Below are positions 7,047 through 14,796 of a stretch of DNA of 43,648 bases, piece after piece (positions within the stretch are counted from its first letter, which is position 1; each line of letters starts with the position of its first letter). Origin of the DNA: JAVBRU01 sp031547595 (GTDB lineage: Bacteria; Bacillota; Clostridia; Christensenellales; Aristaeellaceae). The notes under the pieces were generated by a model. The model was not told the origin of the DNA, did not search any database, and saw only the letters and a program-made list of their open reading frames with translations. The stretch lies in NCBI GenBank assembly GCA_031547595.1, contig JAVBRU010000078.1, positions 1 to 43,648 of the forward strand. Reading direction: 5' to 3'. Both the position numbers and the translations under genes were made by a program.

Positions 7047-8231
7047 TTAAATTGTTTGTGCAAAGGCCTCGGCCTGCGCGGTGACGCGCTGTATATCGGC
7101 AGCGCTGGGGCAGAAATTGACTTTCAGGCTATCGCCATAGCGCTTGAGCTTCAGGCCGTCCACCCGCTGCTCCAGCATCCCGCAGGCCTCGCCGCTCCAG
7201 CCGTAGGAGCCAAAGATCATACAGGGCTTGTCCTTGTTGATGATGGCGTCCGTCATGCTCAGCAAATCCCACACGGGCTTCAATGCGTCACGGTTGATGG
7301 TGGGGGAGCCAAAGCATACTGCATCGGCCTCCTCCAGGCGCTCCTTCAAAAAGCCGAGGCCGTGTTCAATAATGTCATACGCGGTGGCACTGACGCCGTT
7401 CTGATTCATGGCGGCAGCAATGACCTCGGCCATTTGCCTTGTGTAGCCATAAGCGGACACATAGAATATGGCCGCGCGCTTGCTGTTCTTTTGAGGCGGC
7501 GTGCTCCACGCGCGGTACTGCGCCATGGCTTTTTCAATGCCATCCGTCAGCACTGGGCCGTGGCTGTTGCACACCATGCGGATGGGCAGATCCTTGATTT
7601 TCTCCAAACCGCTGAGCACGAAGGGCTTGAAAGGGCCAAAGATTGCATCATAATAACCCCTGAACGCCGCATCATACGCCCCCGGATAGGTGATGTGCGT
7701 GTCCAGAATGCGCGGCTCGCAGTAGTGCGCGCCCAGAAAATCGCAGGAGAACAGTGTCTCCTCGCATGCCATGTAGGTGAACATACTGTCCGGCCAGTGA
7801 AGGTTCGGCGCAATGATAAATTGCAATACCACGCCATCGCCAAGATCCAGCTGTTCGCCGGTCTTCACCGCTTTGCCGGGGATGTCCGTGCGATTGGTGA
7901 TCGCTGAGAGGTTCTTCAGCCCTGCCGCGCTCGCCAGCACCTGCGCATGGGGTGCGGCGTCCATCAGTGCACTGAGGCTGCCGGAATGATCCGGTTCTGT
8001 ATGGTTGAGGATGATATAATCCAACTGCGAAAGTGGCAGCACCTGCTCGATCTCCTCAAAAAAAGCATCGCGGTATGCGCTGTGCGCCGTTTCAATCAGC
8101 GCCGTTTTTTCGCCCCGGACGATGTATGCGTTGTAAGTCGTGCCGTATTCGGTTTTCATGATGATGTCAAATACCCGTAAATTGGGATTGAGCACGCCTA
8201 CAAAGTGCGTCCTGGCGTTGAGCTTCAACAT
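7047..8231 (-). CDS. fprA: Flavodiiron protein (A-type flavoprotein)
   Basis: A 394-residue two-domain protein. The N-terminal metallo-beta-lactamase domain has the diiron ligand set H77-x-E79-x-D81-H82, H145, D164 and H224. The C-terminal flavodoxin domain (about 253-394) begins AAIFYVSAYGYTRQMAEVI, the FMN phosphate-binding loop. Such proteins reduce O2 (and in some cases NO) to water in strict anaerobes. GGGAGG precedes the ATG and a strong promoter lies upstream. It shares a transcript with purC. Confidence 0.95.
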   Translation of the reverse strand: MLKLNARTHFVGVLNPNLRVFDIIMKTEYGTTYNAYIVRGEKTALIETAHSAYRDAFFEEIEQVLPLSQLDYIILNHTEPDHSGSLSALMDAAPHAQVLASAAGLKNLSAITNRTDIPGKAVKTGEQLDLGDGVVLQFIIAPNLHWPDSMFTYMACEETLFSCDFLGAHYCEPRILDTHITYPGAYDAAFRGYYDAIFGPFKPFVLSGLEKIKDLPIRMVCNSHGPVLTDGIEKAMAQYRAWSTPPQKNSKRAAIFYVSAYGYTRQMAEVIAAAMNQNGVSATAYDIIEHGLGFLKERLEEADAVCFGSPTINRDALKPVWDLLSMTDAIINKDKPCMIFGSYGWSGEACGMLEQRVDGLKLKRYGDSLKVNFCPSAADIQRVTAQAEAFAQTI

Positions 8232-8269
8232 GATGGGTTGTCCTCCCCTCTCTTGATGCCGTACGCTTC

Positions 8270-8298
8270 ATCATATAATGTGGAGGGGCCTTTGTCAA
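8270..8298 (-). promoter_or_regulatory. fprA-purC promoter
   Basis: On the minus strand TTGACA (8293-8298) and TATGAT (8270-8275) are spaced by 17 bp, about 40 bases before the fprA start. Confidence 0.8.
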
Positions 8299-8327
8299 TC
8301 GTTTTGTTTGACGGGGAGGGGGAAAGA

Positions 8328-8365
8328 GGGACGCTGGGGCTGCTGGCCCCAGCGGCCCCCGTCCC
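8328..8365. repeat. Nested GC-rich hairpin, short relative of family B
   Basis: GGGACG (8328-8333) pairs with CGTCCC (8360-8365), enclosing CTGGGGC and GGCCCCAG. It resembles one arm of the double-hairpin elements at 4231 and 23815 and begins at the last base of the ABC-transporter stop codon. It has no T-tract on the minus strand, so termination is uncertain. Confidence 0.5.
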
Positions 8366-10155
8366 TACCCATCAGCGGTCATTAAACTGTACTGTGCTTC
8401 GCACAGGCCGCGGTAGTGCCCGCCGGGCAGCTTGATCAGTTCGTCATGGTTGCCGCGCTCCGCGATGTGCCCGTCCTGCACCACCATGATGCAATCGGCA
8501 TTGCGGATGGTGGAGAGGCGATGCGCGATGACAAAGCTGGTGCGGCCCTTCAGCAGCGCGTCCAGTGCCTTCTGGATCAGCAGCTCTGTCTTGGTATCGA
8601 TGGAGGAGGTCGCTTCGTCCAGAATCAGAATTTTCGGGTCATTGAGCAGTGCACGGGCAAAAGAGATCAGCTGCTTTTGCCCGGCAGAGAGGGAGGAGCC
8701 GCGCTCGTTCACCTCGGTCTGATAGCCCTTGGGCATACGCAGGATGAAATCATGTGCGCTGACGGTCTTGGCGGCGGCGATCACTTCTTCGTCGGTTGCG
8801 TCCAGGCGCCCATAGCGGATGTTGTCCATAATGGTGCCAGAGAAAATGAAGGAATCCTGCATCATCACGCTCATCTGCTTGCGCATGGAGTGCAGCTGCA
8901 TATCGCGCACATCATGGCCGTCAATGCGCACGCTGCCGTCGGTGACATCATAAAAGCGGCTGATGAGGTTGACAACCGTGGATTTTCCTGCGCCAGTGGG
9001 GCCAACCAGCGCGATGGTTTGCCCGGCGGGGATATCAAAGGATACATCTTTGAGCACCATCTTCTCGTGATCATAGGTGAAAGAAACGTGGTCAAAGCTG
9101 ACGTTGCCGTTAATGGGCGGGATGGGCTTGGCGTCCTCTTTGTCCTGAATATCCGAGGGTGTGTCCATGATTTCGAAAATACGCTCCATGGACGCGGACG
9201 CGGCGAGGATGCTGTTGTAGAAGTTGGACAGGGTGTTAAGCGGCTCCCAGAACCTGCCAAGGTACCACAGGATCAGCATCAGGTCGGCCAGCAGCAGCGC
9301 GTCTGCCTGCATGAAATGCACGCCGAAGATATACACCAGCACGGTGCCGATATTGCCCGTCAAATCCAGCGCGGGCCAGAAGTAGCAGTTGATGGTGACG
9401 GCGCTCATCCAGCTTTGGCGGATGTCGTTGTTAACATTCCGGAAGGTATCGGCATTCTCGTCCTCGCGCACAAAGCTTTCTGTGACGCGCATGCCGGTGA
9501 GCGATTCGTGCAGATAGCCGTTCATGGTGCTGGTCTTGATGCGCACACGCTCCCAGCGCTTTCTCATGGTGCGCTTCACCTTGAACAGCACCAGCAGCAG
9601 CAGCGGAATAATGCACATGGAGATCAAGGTCAGCTTCCAGTTGATGATCAGCATCACCACCAGCAGGATGACCAGCGTGATGCAATCGATCAGCACGCTG
9701 ACAATGCCGTTGGTGAAAAGGTCGTTCAGGGAGTTGACATCGTTGATGACGCGCACCAGCAGTTTGCCGGCAGAGCGCGTATCAAAGAAAGAAAAGCTCA
9801 TGCCCTGGATGTGGCTGAACAGGTCTTCGCGAAGCTTGGACAGCGCGCGCCTGCCCGCGATATCCATCCAGCGGATGCGCTGGCGCGTGCACGCCGCGCC
9901 AATCAGCGCGGCCACTGCCATGCCGCCCAGCAGGTAGGGCAGCAAATCAAACACCTGCGACTCCAGCGAGCCGATGGCGCGGCTCATCAGGAACGGGCTT
10001 GCCAGCGAGCACAGCGATGCCAGCAGCATCAGGATCAGGGAGCCAATGATGTGCCGCTTGTACGGCTTCATATAGCCCAGCAGACGGAAAAACTGGCCTT
10101 TGTTAAACGGGCGCTCAATCGCTTCATCGTCTAACTGGCGAATCATTTTTGCCAT
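8365..10155 (-). CDS. ABC exporter, ATPase-permease half, consensus Walker B
   Basis: A 596-residue half-transporter with six predicted membrane helices in residues about 30-310, then an ATPase domain: Walker A GPTGAGKST (385-392), signature LSAGQ, Walker B ILILDEATSSID with the catalytic Glu intact, and switch histidine in FVIAHR. It lies 16 bases after the partner half-transporter, whose catalytic residue is Asp. This pattern is typical of heterodimeric multidrug or lipid exporters (BmrCD, LmrCD, TM287/288). GGGAGGGAG precedes the ATG. The substrate is not visible. Confidence 0.9.
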   Translation of the reverse strand: MAKMIRQLDDEAIERPFNKGQFFRLLGYMKPYKRHIIGSLILMLLASLCSLASPFLMSRAIGSLESQVFDLLPYLLGGMAVAALIGAACTRQRIRWMDIAGRRALSKLREDLFSHIQGMSFSFFDTRSAGKLLVRVINDVNSLNDLFTNGIVSVLIDCITLVILLVVMLIINWKLTLISMCIIPLLLLVLFKVKRTMRKRWERVRIKTSTMNGYLHESLTGMRVTESFVREDENADTFRNVNNDIRQSWMSAVTINCYFWPALDLTGNIGTVLVYIFGVHFMQADALLLADLMLILWYLGRFWEPLNTLSNFYNSILAASASMERIFEIMDTPSDIQDKEDAKPIPPINGNVSFDHVSFTYDHEKMVLKDVSFDIPAGQTIALVGPTGAGKSTVVNLISRFYDVTDGSVRIDGHDVRDMQLHSMRKQMSVMMQDSFIFSGTIMDNIRYGRLDATDEEVIAAAKTVSAHDFILRMPKGYQTEVNERGSSLSAGQKQLISFARALLNDPKILILDEATSSIDTKTELLIQKALDALLKGRTSFVIAHRLSTIRNADCIMVVQDGHIAERGNHDELIKLPGGHYRGLCEAQYSLMTADG

Positions 10156-10171
10156 TACGCTCTCCCTCCCC

Positions 10172-11902
10172 TCACACCTGGACGGCGGAGGACATCTGAT
10201 CCATCACCATCTGGTAATAGATGCCGCCCAGCGCCATCAGTTCCTTGTGCCGCCCGCGCTCCACGATCTGCCCGTCATCCATCACCAGGATCTGATCGGC
10301 ATTCTTGACGGAGGAAATGCGGTGCGCGATGATAAAGGTGGTGCGGTTCTTGAGTACTTCTTTCAGCTCTTGCTGGATCAGGTATTCTGTTTCCATATCC
10401 ACGGCGGAGGTGGAATCGTCCAGCACCAGGATGGCGGGATCAATCAGCACCGCTCGCGCGATGGCGGTGCGCTGCTTCTGCCCGCCGGACAGGCCGAGGC
10501 CCCTCTCGCCCACCACGGTTTCATAACGCTGGGGCATGTGCTCAATAAACTCGGTAGCCTGCGCCACCTTGGCGGCGCGCTCCACTTTGGCTTGCTCCGC
10601 TTCCGGGCGGCCATAGCGGATGTTATCGGCAATGGTGTCGGAGAAAAGGAAGGTTTCCTGCGCCACATAGCCAATCTGGCGGCGCAGCGGCTTCAGTTTT
10701 TGCTCGCGCACATCGATGCCGTCTACGCGGATGCTGCCGCTGCGGATATCGTAAAACCTGCCCAGCAGCGTCACCAGCGTGGATTTGCCAGAGCCCGTTG
10801 CGCCCATGATGGCCACGGTCTCGCCGGGCTTGGCCTCCAGGCAGATGTCCTTGAGAATCAGGCGGTCTTCATAGCCAAAGTCCACATGATCAAACACCAC
10901 ATGGCCGTTGAAGGCTTCGGGCTCCTTGGCGTCCTCCGGCTCGCGGATCGCCGCGCCAAAGTCCATGTAGTAGAATAGTTTTTCGGCAGAGGCCACGGCC
11001 TGGGTGACCATGTTCATGATGTTGGACAGCGAGCGCATGGGGTTGGTGAGCATCCAGATATAGCCCGTCACGCCCAGCATGGTGCCAAGGTCCATCAGGC
11101 CCTGGCTGGTGAGGATCGCACCGCCCAGCAGCGCCACCGGCGTGCACAGCGCGCTCAGCAAATCGAGGAACGGCATGAAGTTACTCCACACGAACGCGGC
11201 CTTGAGGTTCAAATCCAGCAGCTTCTGGTTCTCTTTGTTGAATCCCTCTTCCTCGTGCGCTTCCTGCGCAAAGGCCTTCACCACGTGCATGCCCGCCAGG
11301 TTCTCCTGCGTTTTGGTGTTCAGCACGGCATTTTGCTCCCGCACGTCCCGAAAAACCGGGCGGATGCGCTTGTTGAACATGAACGCCGTGACGGCAATGA
11401 TGGGCGTGAACACCAGCAGCATCAGCGCCACCTGCCAGCTCATAAACAGCATGGCCACCAGCGCACCAAAGAACATCAGAACGTTCTCGTACACCTGCAG
11501 GATGCCAACGGAAATCAGGTTGCGCACGCCGTCCAGGTCGCCCGTCATGCGGGACATGATCTCGCCCACCCGGTGCTTGTCGTAAAACTGATACGGCAAT
11601 TCCTCCAGGTGCGCATACAGCCCGGTGCGCAAATCCCATGCCACACTTTGTGATATTCTTTCGAACATCATGCCACGGTTGAAGTTGCTCAGCGCGCGTA
11701 CAACCGTCAGCGCCAAAATAGCGCCGCACAGCGTGTACAGCAGTTCCAGCTTGCCACCCTCGATCACGTCGTTTACCAGCGTCTTGGTGATGTGCGGCAT
11801 GATCAGCCGCGTGGCGATGACCAGCGTTTGCAATAGCAACGCAAAGAACACCGTACGCTTGTATGGCTTGACCAGCCGAGCTATACGCCGTATCGTATCC
11901 AT
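10172..11902 (-). CDS. ABC exporter, ATPase-permease half, degenerate catalytic site
   Basis: A 576-residue half-transporter: membrane domain in residues 1-310, Walker A GATGSGKST (367-374), signature LSGGQ (471-475), Walker B ILVLDDS with Asp at residue 496 in place of the catalytic Glu, and FIIAHR. The Glu-to-Asp change marks the non-hydrolysing site of heterodimeric type IV exporters, so this protein very probably pairs with the product of the next gene. It is the first gene of the operon, with its own TATAAT promoter. TGGAGG precedes the ATG. Confidence 0.9.
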   Translation of the reverse strand: MDTIRRIARLVKPYKRTVFFALLLQTLVIATRLIMPHITKTLVNDVIEGGKLELLYTLCGAILALTVVRALSNFNRGMMFERISQSVAWDLRTGLYAHLEELPYQFYDKHRVGEIMSRMTGDLDGVRNLISVGILQVYENVLMFFGALVAMLFMSWQVALMLLVFTPIIAVTAFMFNKRIRPVFRDVREQNAVLNTKTQENLAGMHVVKAFAQEAHEEEGFNKENQKLLDLNLKAAFVWSNFMPFLDLLSALCTPVALLGGAILTSQGLMDLGTMLGVTGYIWMLTNPMRSLSNIMNMVTQAVASAEKLFYYMDFGAAIREPEDAKEPEAFNGHVVFDHVDFGYEDRLILKDICLEAKPGETVAIMGATGSGKSTLVTLLGRFYDIRSGSIRVDGIDVREQKLKPLRRQIGYVAQETFLFSDTIADNIRYGRPEAEQAKVERAAKVAQATEFIEHMPQRYETVVGERGLGLSGGQKQRTAIARAVLIDPAILVLDDSTSAVDMETEYLIQQELKEVLKNRTTFIIAHRISSVKNADQILVMDDGQIVERGRHKELMALGGIYYQMVMDQMSSAVQV

Positions 11903-11937
11903 CGATTCGGTTCCTCCACATGGGCAAATTCACTGCC

Positions 11938-11965
11938 ATTATAACAGGCTTTTTACAATTTGCAA
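11938..11965 (-). promoter_or_regulatory. Promoter of the heterodimeric ABC exporter operon
   Basis: On the minus strand TTGCAA (11960-11965) and a perfect TATAAT (11938-11943) are 16 bp apart. It sits in an AT-rich gap shared with the divergent two-component operon. Confidence 0.75.
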
Positions 11966-12074
11966 TCGGTATTCAGAAAATTTACTTCATTAAATATTTG
12001 CCTTTTCAGTTTTGTCTTTTATACGGCCAGATTATACATTTTTCACATAAGGGGTGTTTTAGTCTGCAAAGTTA

Positions 12075-12083
12075 TGGTATACT
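12075..12083 (+). promoter_or_regulatory. Extended -10 promoter of the two-component operon
   Basis: TGGTATACT (12075-12083) is an extended -10. The sequence 17 bp upstream (TGTTTT) is a poor -35, so the promoter may need an activator or depend on the TG extension. The direct-repeat operators seen at the two target genes are not present here. Confidence 0.55.
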
Positions 12084-12132
12084 TACCCATACAAAGCTTC
12101 GTTTTTCTCACCAAAGAATGGGGAGGCGCCTT

Positions 12133-12846
12133 ATGCGGATTGCGATATGCGACGACAGGGCAGAGGATTGCCAGGCACTGGCTGCGCTGCTGCAAACGGA
12201 GGGAAAGCGCCTGGGCCTGACGCCGGAGATACGGGTGTTCGACAGCGCGTGGAAGCTGCTGGAGGCGCTCAAGACAGAGGTCTTCCAGGTGTTCTTTCTG
12301 GACATCTACATGCCGGGGCTGAGCGGCGTGGAGGCCGCGCGGCATATCCGCGGCGCATTTTCGGATGCTGCCATTGTGTTCACCACCACCAGCTCCGGCC
12401 ATATGCTGGACGGGTTTGATATCGGTGCGGTGCATTACTTGCTAAAGCCTGTGGACGGCAGGCGCGTGGCGCAGGCGCTGTCGCGCTGTGTGCAAGCAGC
12501 GGCCAAGCAGCAAAAATACGTGCTGCTGCCAAATGGCAACGCCCGGCTGCAAGTGGCGCTGCCGTCTATCCGGTGGATCGAGTCCATCAACAAAGACTGC
12601 CTGGTGAACACCATGGACGAGGTATTGTCGCTGCGCGCGAAGCTCACAGAGTTGCTGCCTCTTTTGCCTGCGCCCGGGTTTTTGCTGTGCCACCGCAGTT
12701 TTATCGTGAACCTTGCGCACGTGGCCTACATAAAGGACTATGATTTTGTGATGCGCGGCGGCGCGCTGGTGCCCATCAAGCGGCAGGAGCGTGCACAAAT
12801 CAGAGAGCTGTTTGAGGATTACTGCTTTAGCGAACTCAGGAAGTGA
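12133..12846 (+). CDS. LytTR-family response regulator
   Basis: A 237-residue regulator with an N-terminal receiver domain (acid pair D7-D8, phospho-acceptor D57 in FFLDIYMPG, Lys in LLKPVD near 111) and a C-terminal LytTR DNA-binding domain from about residue 130 (VLLPNGNARLQVALPSIRWIES ... CHRSFIVNLAHVAYIKDYDF). GGGAGG lies six bases before the ATG. It is followed by its histidine kinase with a 12-bp gap. Paired direct repeats upstream of the two downstream secreted-protein genes are its most likely binding sites, because LytTR proteins bind such paired repeats just upstream of -35 boxes. Confidence 0.94.
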   Translation: MRIAICDDRAEDCQALAALLQTEGKRLGLTPEIRVFDSAWKLLEALKTEVFQVFFLDIYMPGLSGVEAARHIRGAFSDAAIVFTTTSSGHMLDGFDIGAVHYLLKPVDGRRVAQALSRCVQAAAKQQKYVLLPNGNARLQVALPSIRWIESINKDCLVNTMDEVLSLRAKLTELLPLLPAPGFLLCHRSFIVNLAHVAYIKDYDFVMRGGALVPIKRQERAQIRELFEDYCFSELRK

Positions 12847-12857
12847 GGGGCGTCGAC

Positions 12858-14720
12858 ATGTCACAAAGGCTGAAGTATGCCATGTATCTGGCAGTTGCAG
12901 GCATTGTGCTGTTTTTATTTGTCACGCTGATCCCCGCGCCGCCCCTTGTGGCCGTGCAGGGCGCGGACGGGGCATGTGATGTGAGCACCCTGGCCTTTGA
13001 TCAGGAAGTTGCCAAAATATCCGGCGGCTGGCACAGCTATCTGAACGCGCTGTACACCCCCGCTGATTTTGCGGCAGGGGCAGTCACGCAGACCCCGGTG
13101 CTTTTTGACGATGCCCATGCAGCCTCTGTGCCCTACGGCACCCATCGGCTGGTGCTGACAGTGCCCGCAGGGCAGCCATTAGCGCTCGCCTTTCGTAGCC
13201 TGGATTATGCCACAGTGGTGTATATAGACGGCCGGCTGATGGGCGAGGTCGGCCACGTGGCCGACAGCAAGGAAAAAACCATCCCCAAGACAGATAACCT
13301 GGTTTACTATTTCACACCCCAGCACGATACGCTGGAAATCGTGCTGCAATACGCCAACTTCCACCACGTGGACGGCGGACGCACGCCGGATTTGACGCTG
13401 GGCAGCGCGGGCGCCATCAACCGGATCGACCGCAAGAGCAGGTTTTCGCAGGCGTTGGTGATGGGCATATTGCTGATGGCATTTTTATATCATCTGGCGA
13501 TGTTCCTGGTGCAGGGCAGGCGGCGGGATACGCTGTATTTTGCGATGGCGTGCTTGTTGTTTGCGCTGCGCTCGCCGCTGATTGCGTCGTTGCTGTGGCC
13601 AAACGCCGCCTGGATATCAGCCATCCGCTGGGAGTACATCGATGTGTTCTCCGCCTCGCTGTTCCTGGCTCTGTTCTTCCCCGCGGCATTCCCGCAGTGG
13701 ATCAACCGCAAGGTGATGCACCTGGCGGCGGCATCGCTGGCGGTGTATGATGTGCTGATCCTCTTCACGCAGCCCATTTTCTTCTCGCGGCTGGCATTGC
13801 CCTATCAGTTCGTGTGCGGGCTGAGCGTATTGTATGTGACGGTGCGGCTGGGCGTATCGCTCAAGGCGCGAAAAACACAAAACCTGCTGGCTTTTATGGG
13901 CACGGTGCTGTTCCTGGCCGCCACGGTGGCCGAAACGCTGGGGCTGAACAATATGCTGCTGAGCGGCAGCGAAAATCTTCTTCCTGTGGGCACGGTGATG
14001 CTGGTGCTGGCCTACATGATCGTGCTGACGCTAAACTTTGAGGAGCAGCAGCAAACGGCGCAGGCGGCGCAGCTGACCATGGAGCATCAGCTATCCCTGC
14101 AGGCGCAAAGCTTTGAGCAGCTGGCGCGGCAAATGGACGAAACGCGTCGCGCCCGGCACGATCATCGGCATCATGTATCTGTGATTGCTTCTTTGGCCGA
14201 AAAGGCCGATCACGCGGCTCTGACCCGCTATTTGCAGGAATACCAGGCCACACAGCCGGACGAGCACGAAGACCTTCTGTGCCGCAACCACGCCGTAGAC
14301 GCGGTGGTGCGCCACTACCTTGGCAAGGCCGAAAAAGCAGGCACGAAGGTGGATGTGCAATTGATGCTGCCACTGGACGCCGGGGTGTCCGACGCAGATC
14401 TGACGGTGGTGTTTGGCAATGTGTTTGAAAACTGCCTCAACGCCATCTTGCGCCAGCAGGCGGGTGAAAAGTTCATCCACGCGCGCTGCCAGTGCCAGGA
14501 TGGCCGCATTGTGCTGACGGTGGATAACTCCTGCGATCCGGGCACCGCCGTTACCCCCGGCACCGGCCAGCGCTCCATCCAGGCTGTGGCGCTGCGCCAC
14601 GGCGGCACGGCGCGCTTCCGGCAGGAGAACGGTGTGTACCAAACCTCCGTACTGCTGCTGACCAATACAGATTTCGCCGGATCAATGCAGATTTCGCCAG
14701 ACCACTTGACAAAAATGTAA
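12858..14720 (+). CDS. Membrane sensor histidine kinase, 7TM/GHKL type
   Basis: A 620-residue kinase. An N-terminal membrane helix (about 5-27) is followed by an extracytoplasmic domain (about 28-195), a block of roughly seven membrane helices (about 200-395), a short coiled coil, a phospho-acceptor region RRARHDHRHH (about 430-438) and a GHKL ATPase domain (N-box FENCLNAI near 523, G-box GTGQRS near 568). This is the usual partner of LytTR regulators. The start at 12858 has GAGGGG seven bases upstream; a GTG at 12843 overlapping the regulator stop is less likely. The last about 17 codons are encoded by the operator repeats and -35 box of the next gene, giving an unusual tail (DFAGSMQISPDHLTKM). 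Confidence 0.92.
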   Translation: MSQRLKYAMYLAVAGIVLFLFVTLIPAPPLVAVQGADGACDVSTLAFDQEVAKISGGWHSYLNALYTPADFAAGAVTQTPVLFDDAHAASVPYGTHRLVLTVPAGQPLALAFRSLDYATVVYIDGRLMGEVGHVADSKEKTIPKTDNLVYYFTPQHDTLEIVLQYANFHHVDGGRTPDLTLGSAGAINRIDRKSRFSQALVMGILLMAFLYHLAMFLVQGRRRDTLYFAMACLLFALRSPLIASLLWPNAAWISAIRWEYIDVFSASLFLALFFPAAFPQWINRKVMHLAAASLAVYDVLILFTQPIFFSRLALPYQFVCGLSVLYVTVRLGVSLKARKTQNLLAFMGTVLFLAATVAETLGLNNMLLSGSENLLPVGTVMLVLAYMIVLTLNFEEQQQTAQAAQLTMEHQLSLQAQSFEQLARQMDETRRARHDHRHHVSVIASLAEKADHAALTRYLQEYQATQPDEHEDLLCRNHAVDAVVRHYLGKAEKAGTKVDVQLMLPLDAGVSDADLTVVFGNVFENCLNAILRQQAGEKFIHARCQCQDGRIVLTVDNSCDPGTAVTPGTGQRSIQAVALRHGGTARFRQENGVYQTSVLLLTNTDFAGSMQISPDHLTKM

Positions 14721-14734
14721 ATATGTGATACGTT
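14668..14734 (+). promoter_or_regulatory. LytTR-type operator pair and promoter, module 1
   Basis: Two direct repeats CAGATTTCGCCRGA start at 14668 and 14688, 20 bp apart. TTGACA follows at 14706-14711, and 17 bp later a poor -10, TACGTT (14729-14734). A weak -10 with upstream paired repeats fits an activator-dependent promoter. The module at 18862-18928 has the same sequence and spacing. I infer the LytTR regulator encoded just upstream as the binder. Confidence 0.8.
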
Positions 14735-14743
14735 CAGAACACT

Positions 14744-14782
14744 GCAGAAAGCTGTTACGGCTTTCTGCTTTTGTTTATTTTT
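14744..14782 (+). terminator. Terminator-like leader hairpin, module 1
   Basis: GCAGAAAGC (14744-14752) pairs with GCTTTCTGC (14760-14768) around a 7-base loop, followed by TTTTGTTTATTTTT. It lies a few bases after the predicted transcription start of the next gene and after the histidine kinase stop. It can end the kinase transcript and also forms the first structure of the following mRNA. A near-identical hairpin is at 18938-18962. Confidence 0.7.
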
Positions 14783-14796
14783 AAGGAGGAACTGTC

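Noticed and set aside
8416..10134. 572-codon plus-strand frame opposite the ABC exporter gene
   Set aside because: It shadows a clear ABC transporter in another frame; the His/Gln/Asp-rich translation is typical of antisense reading.
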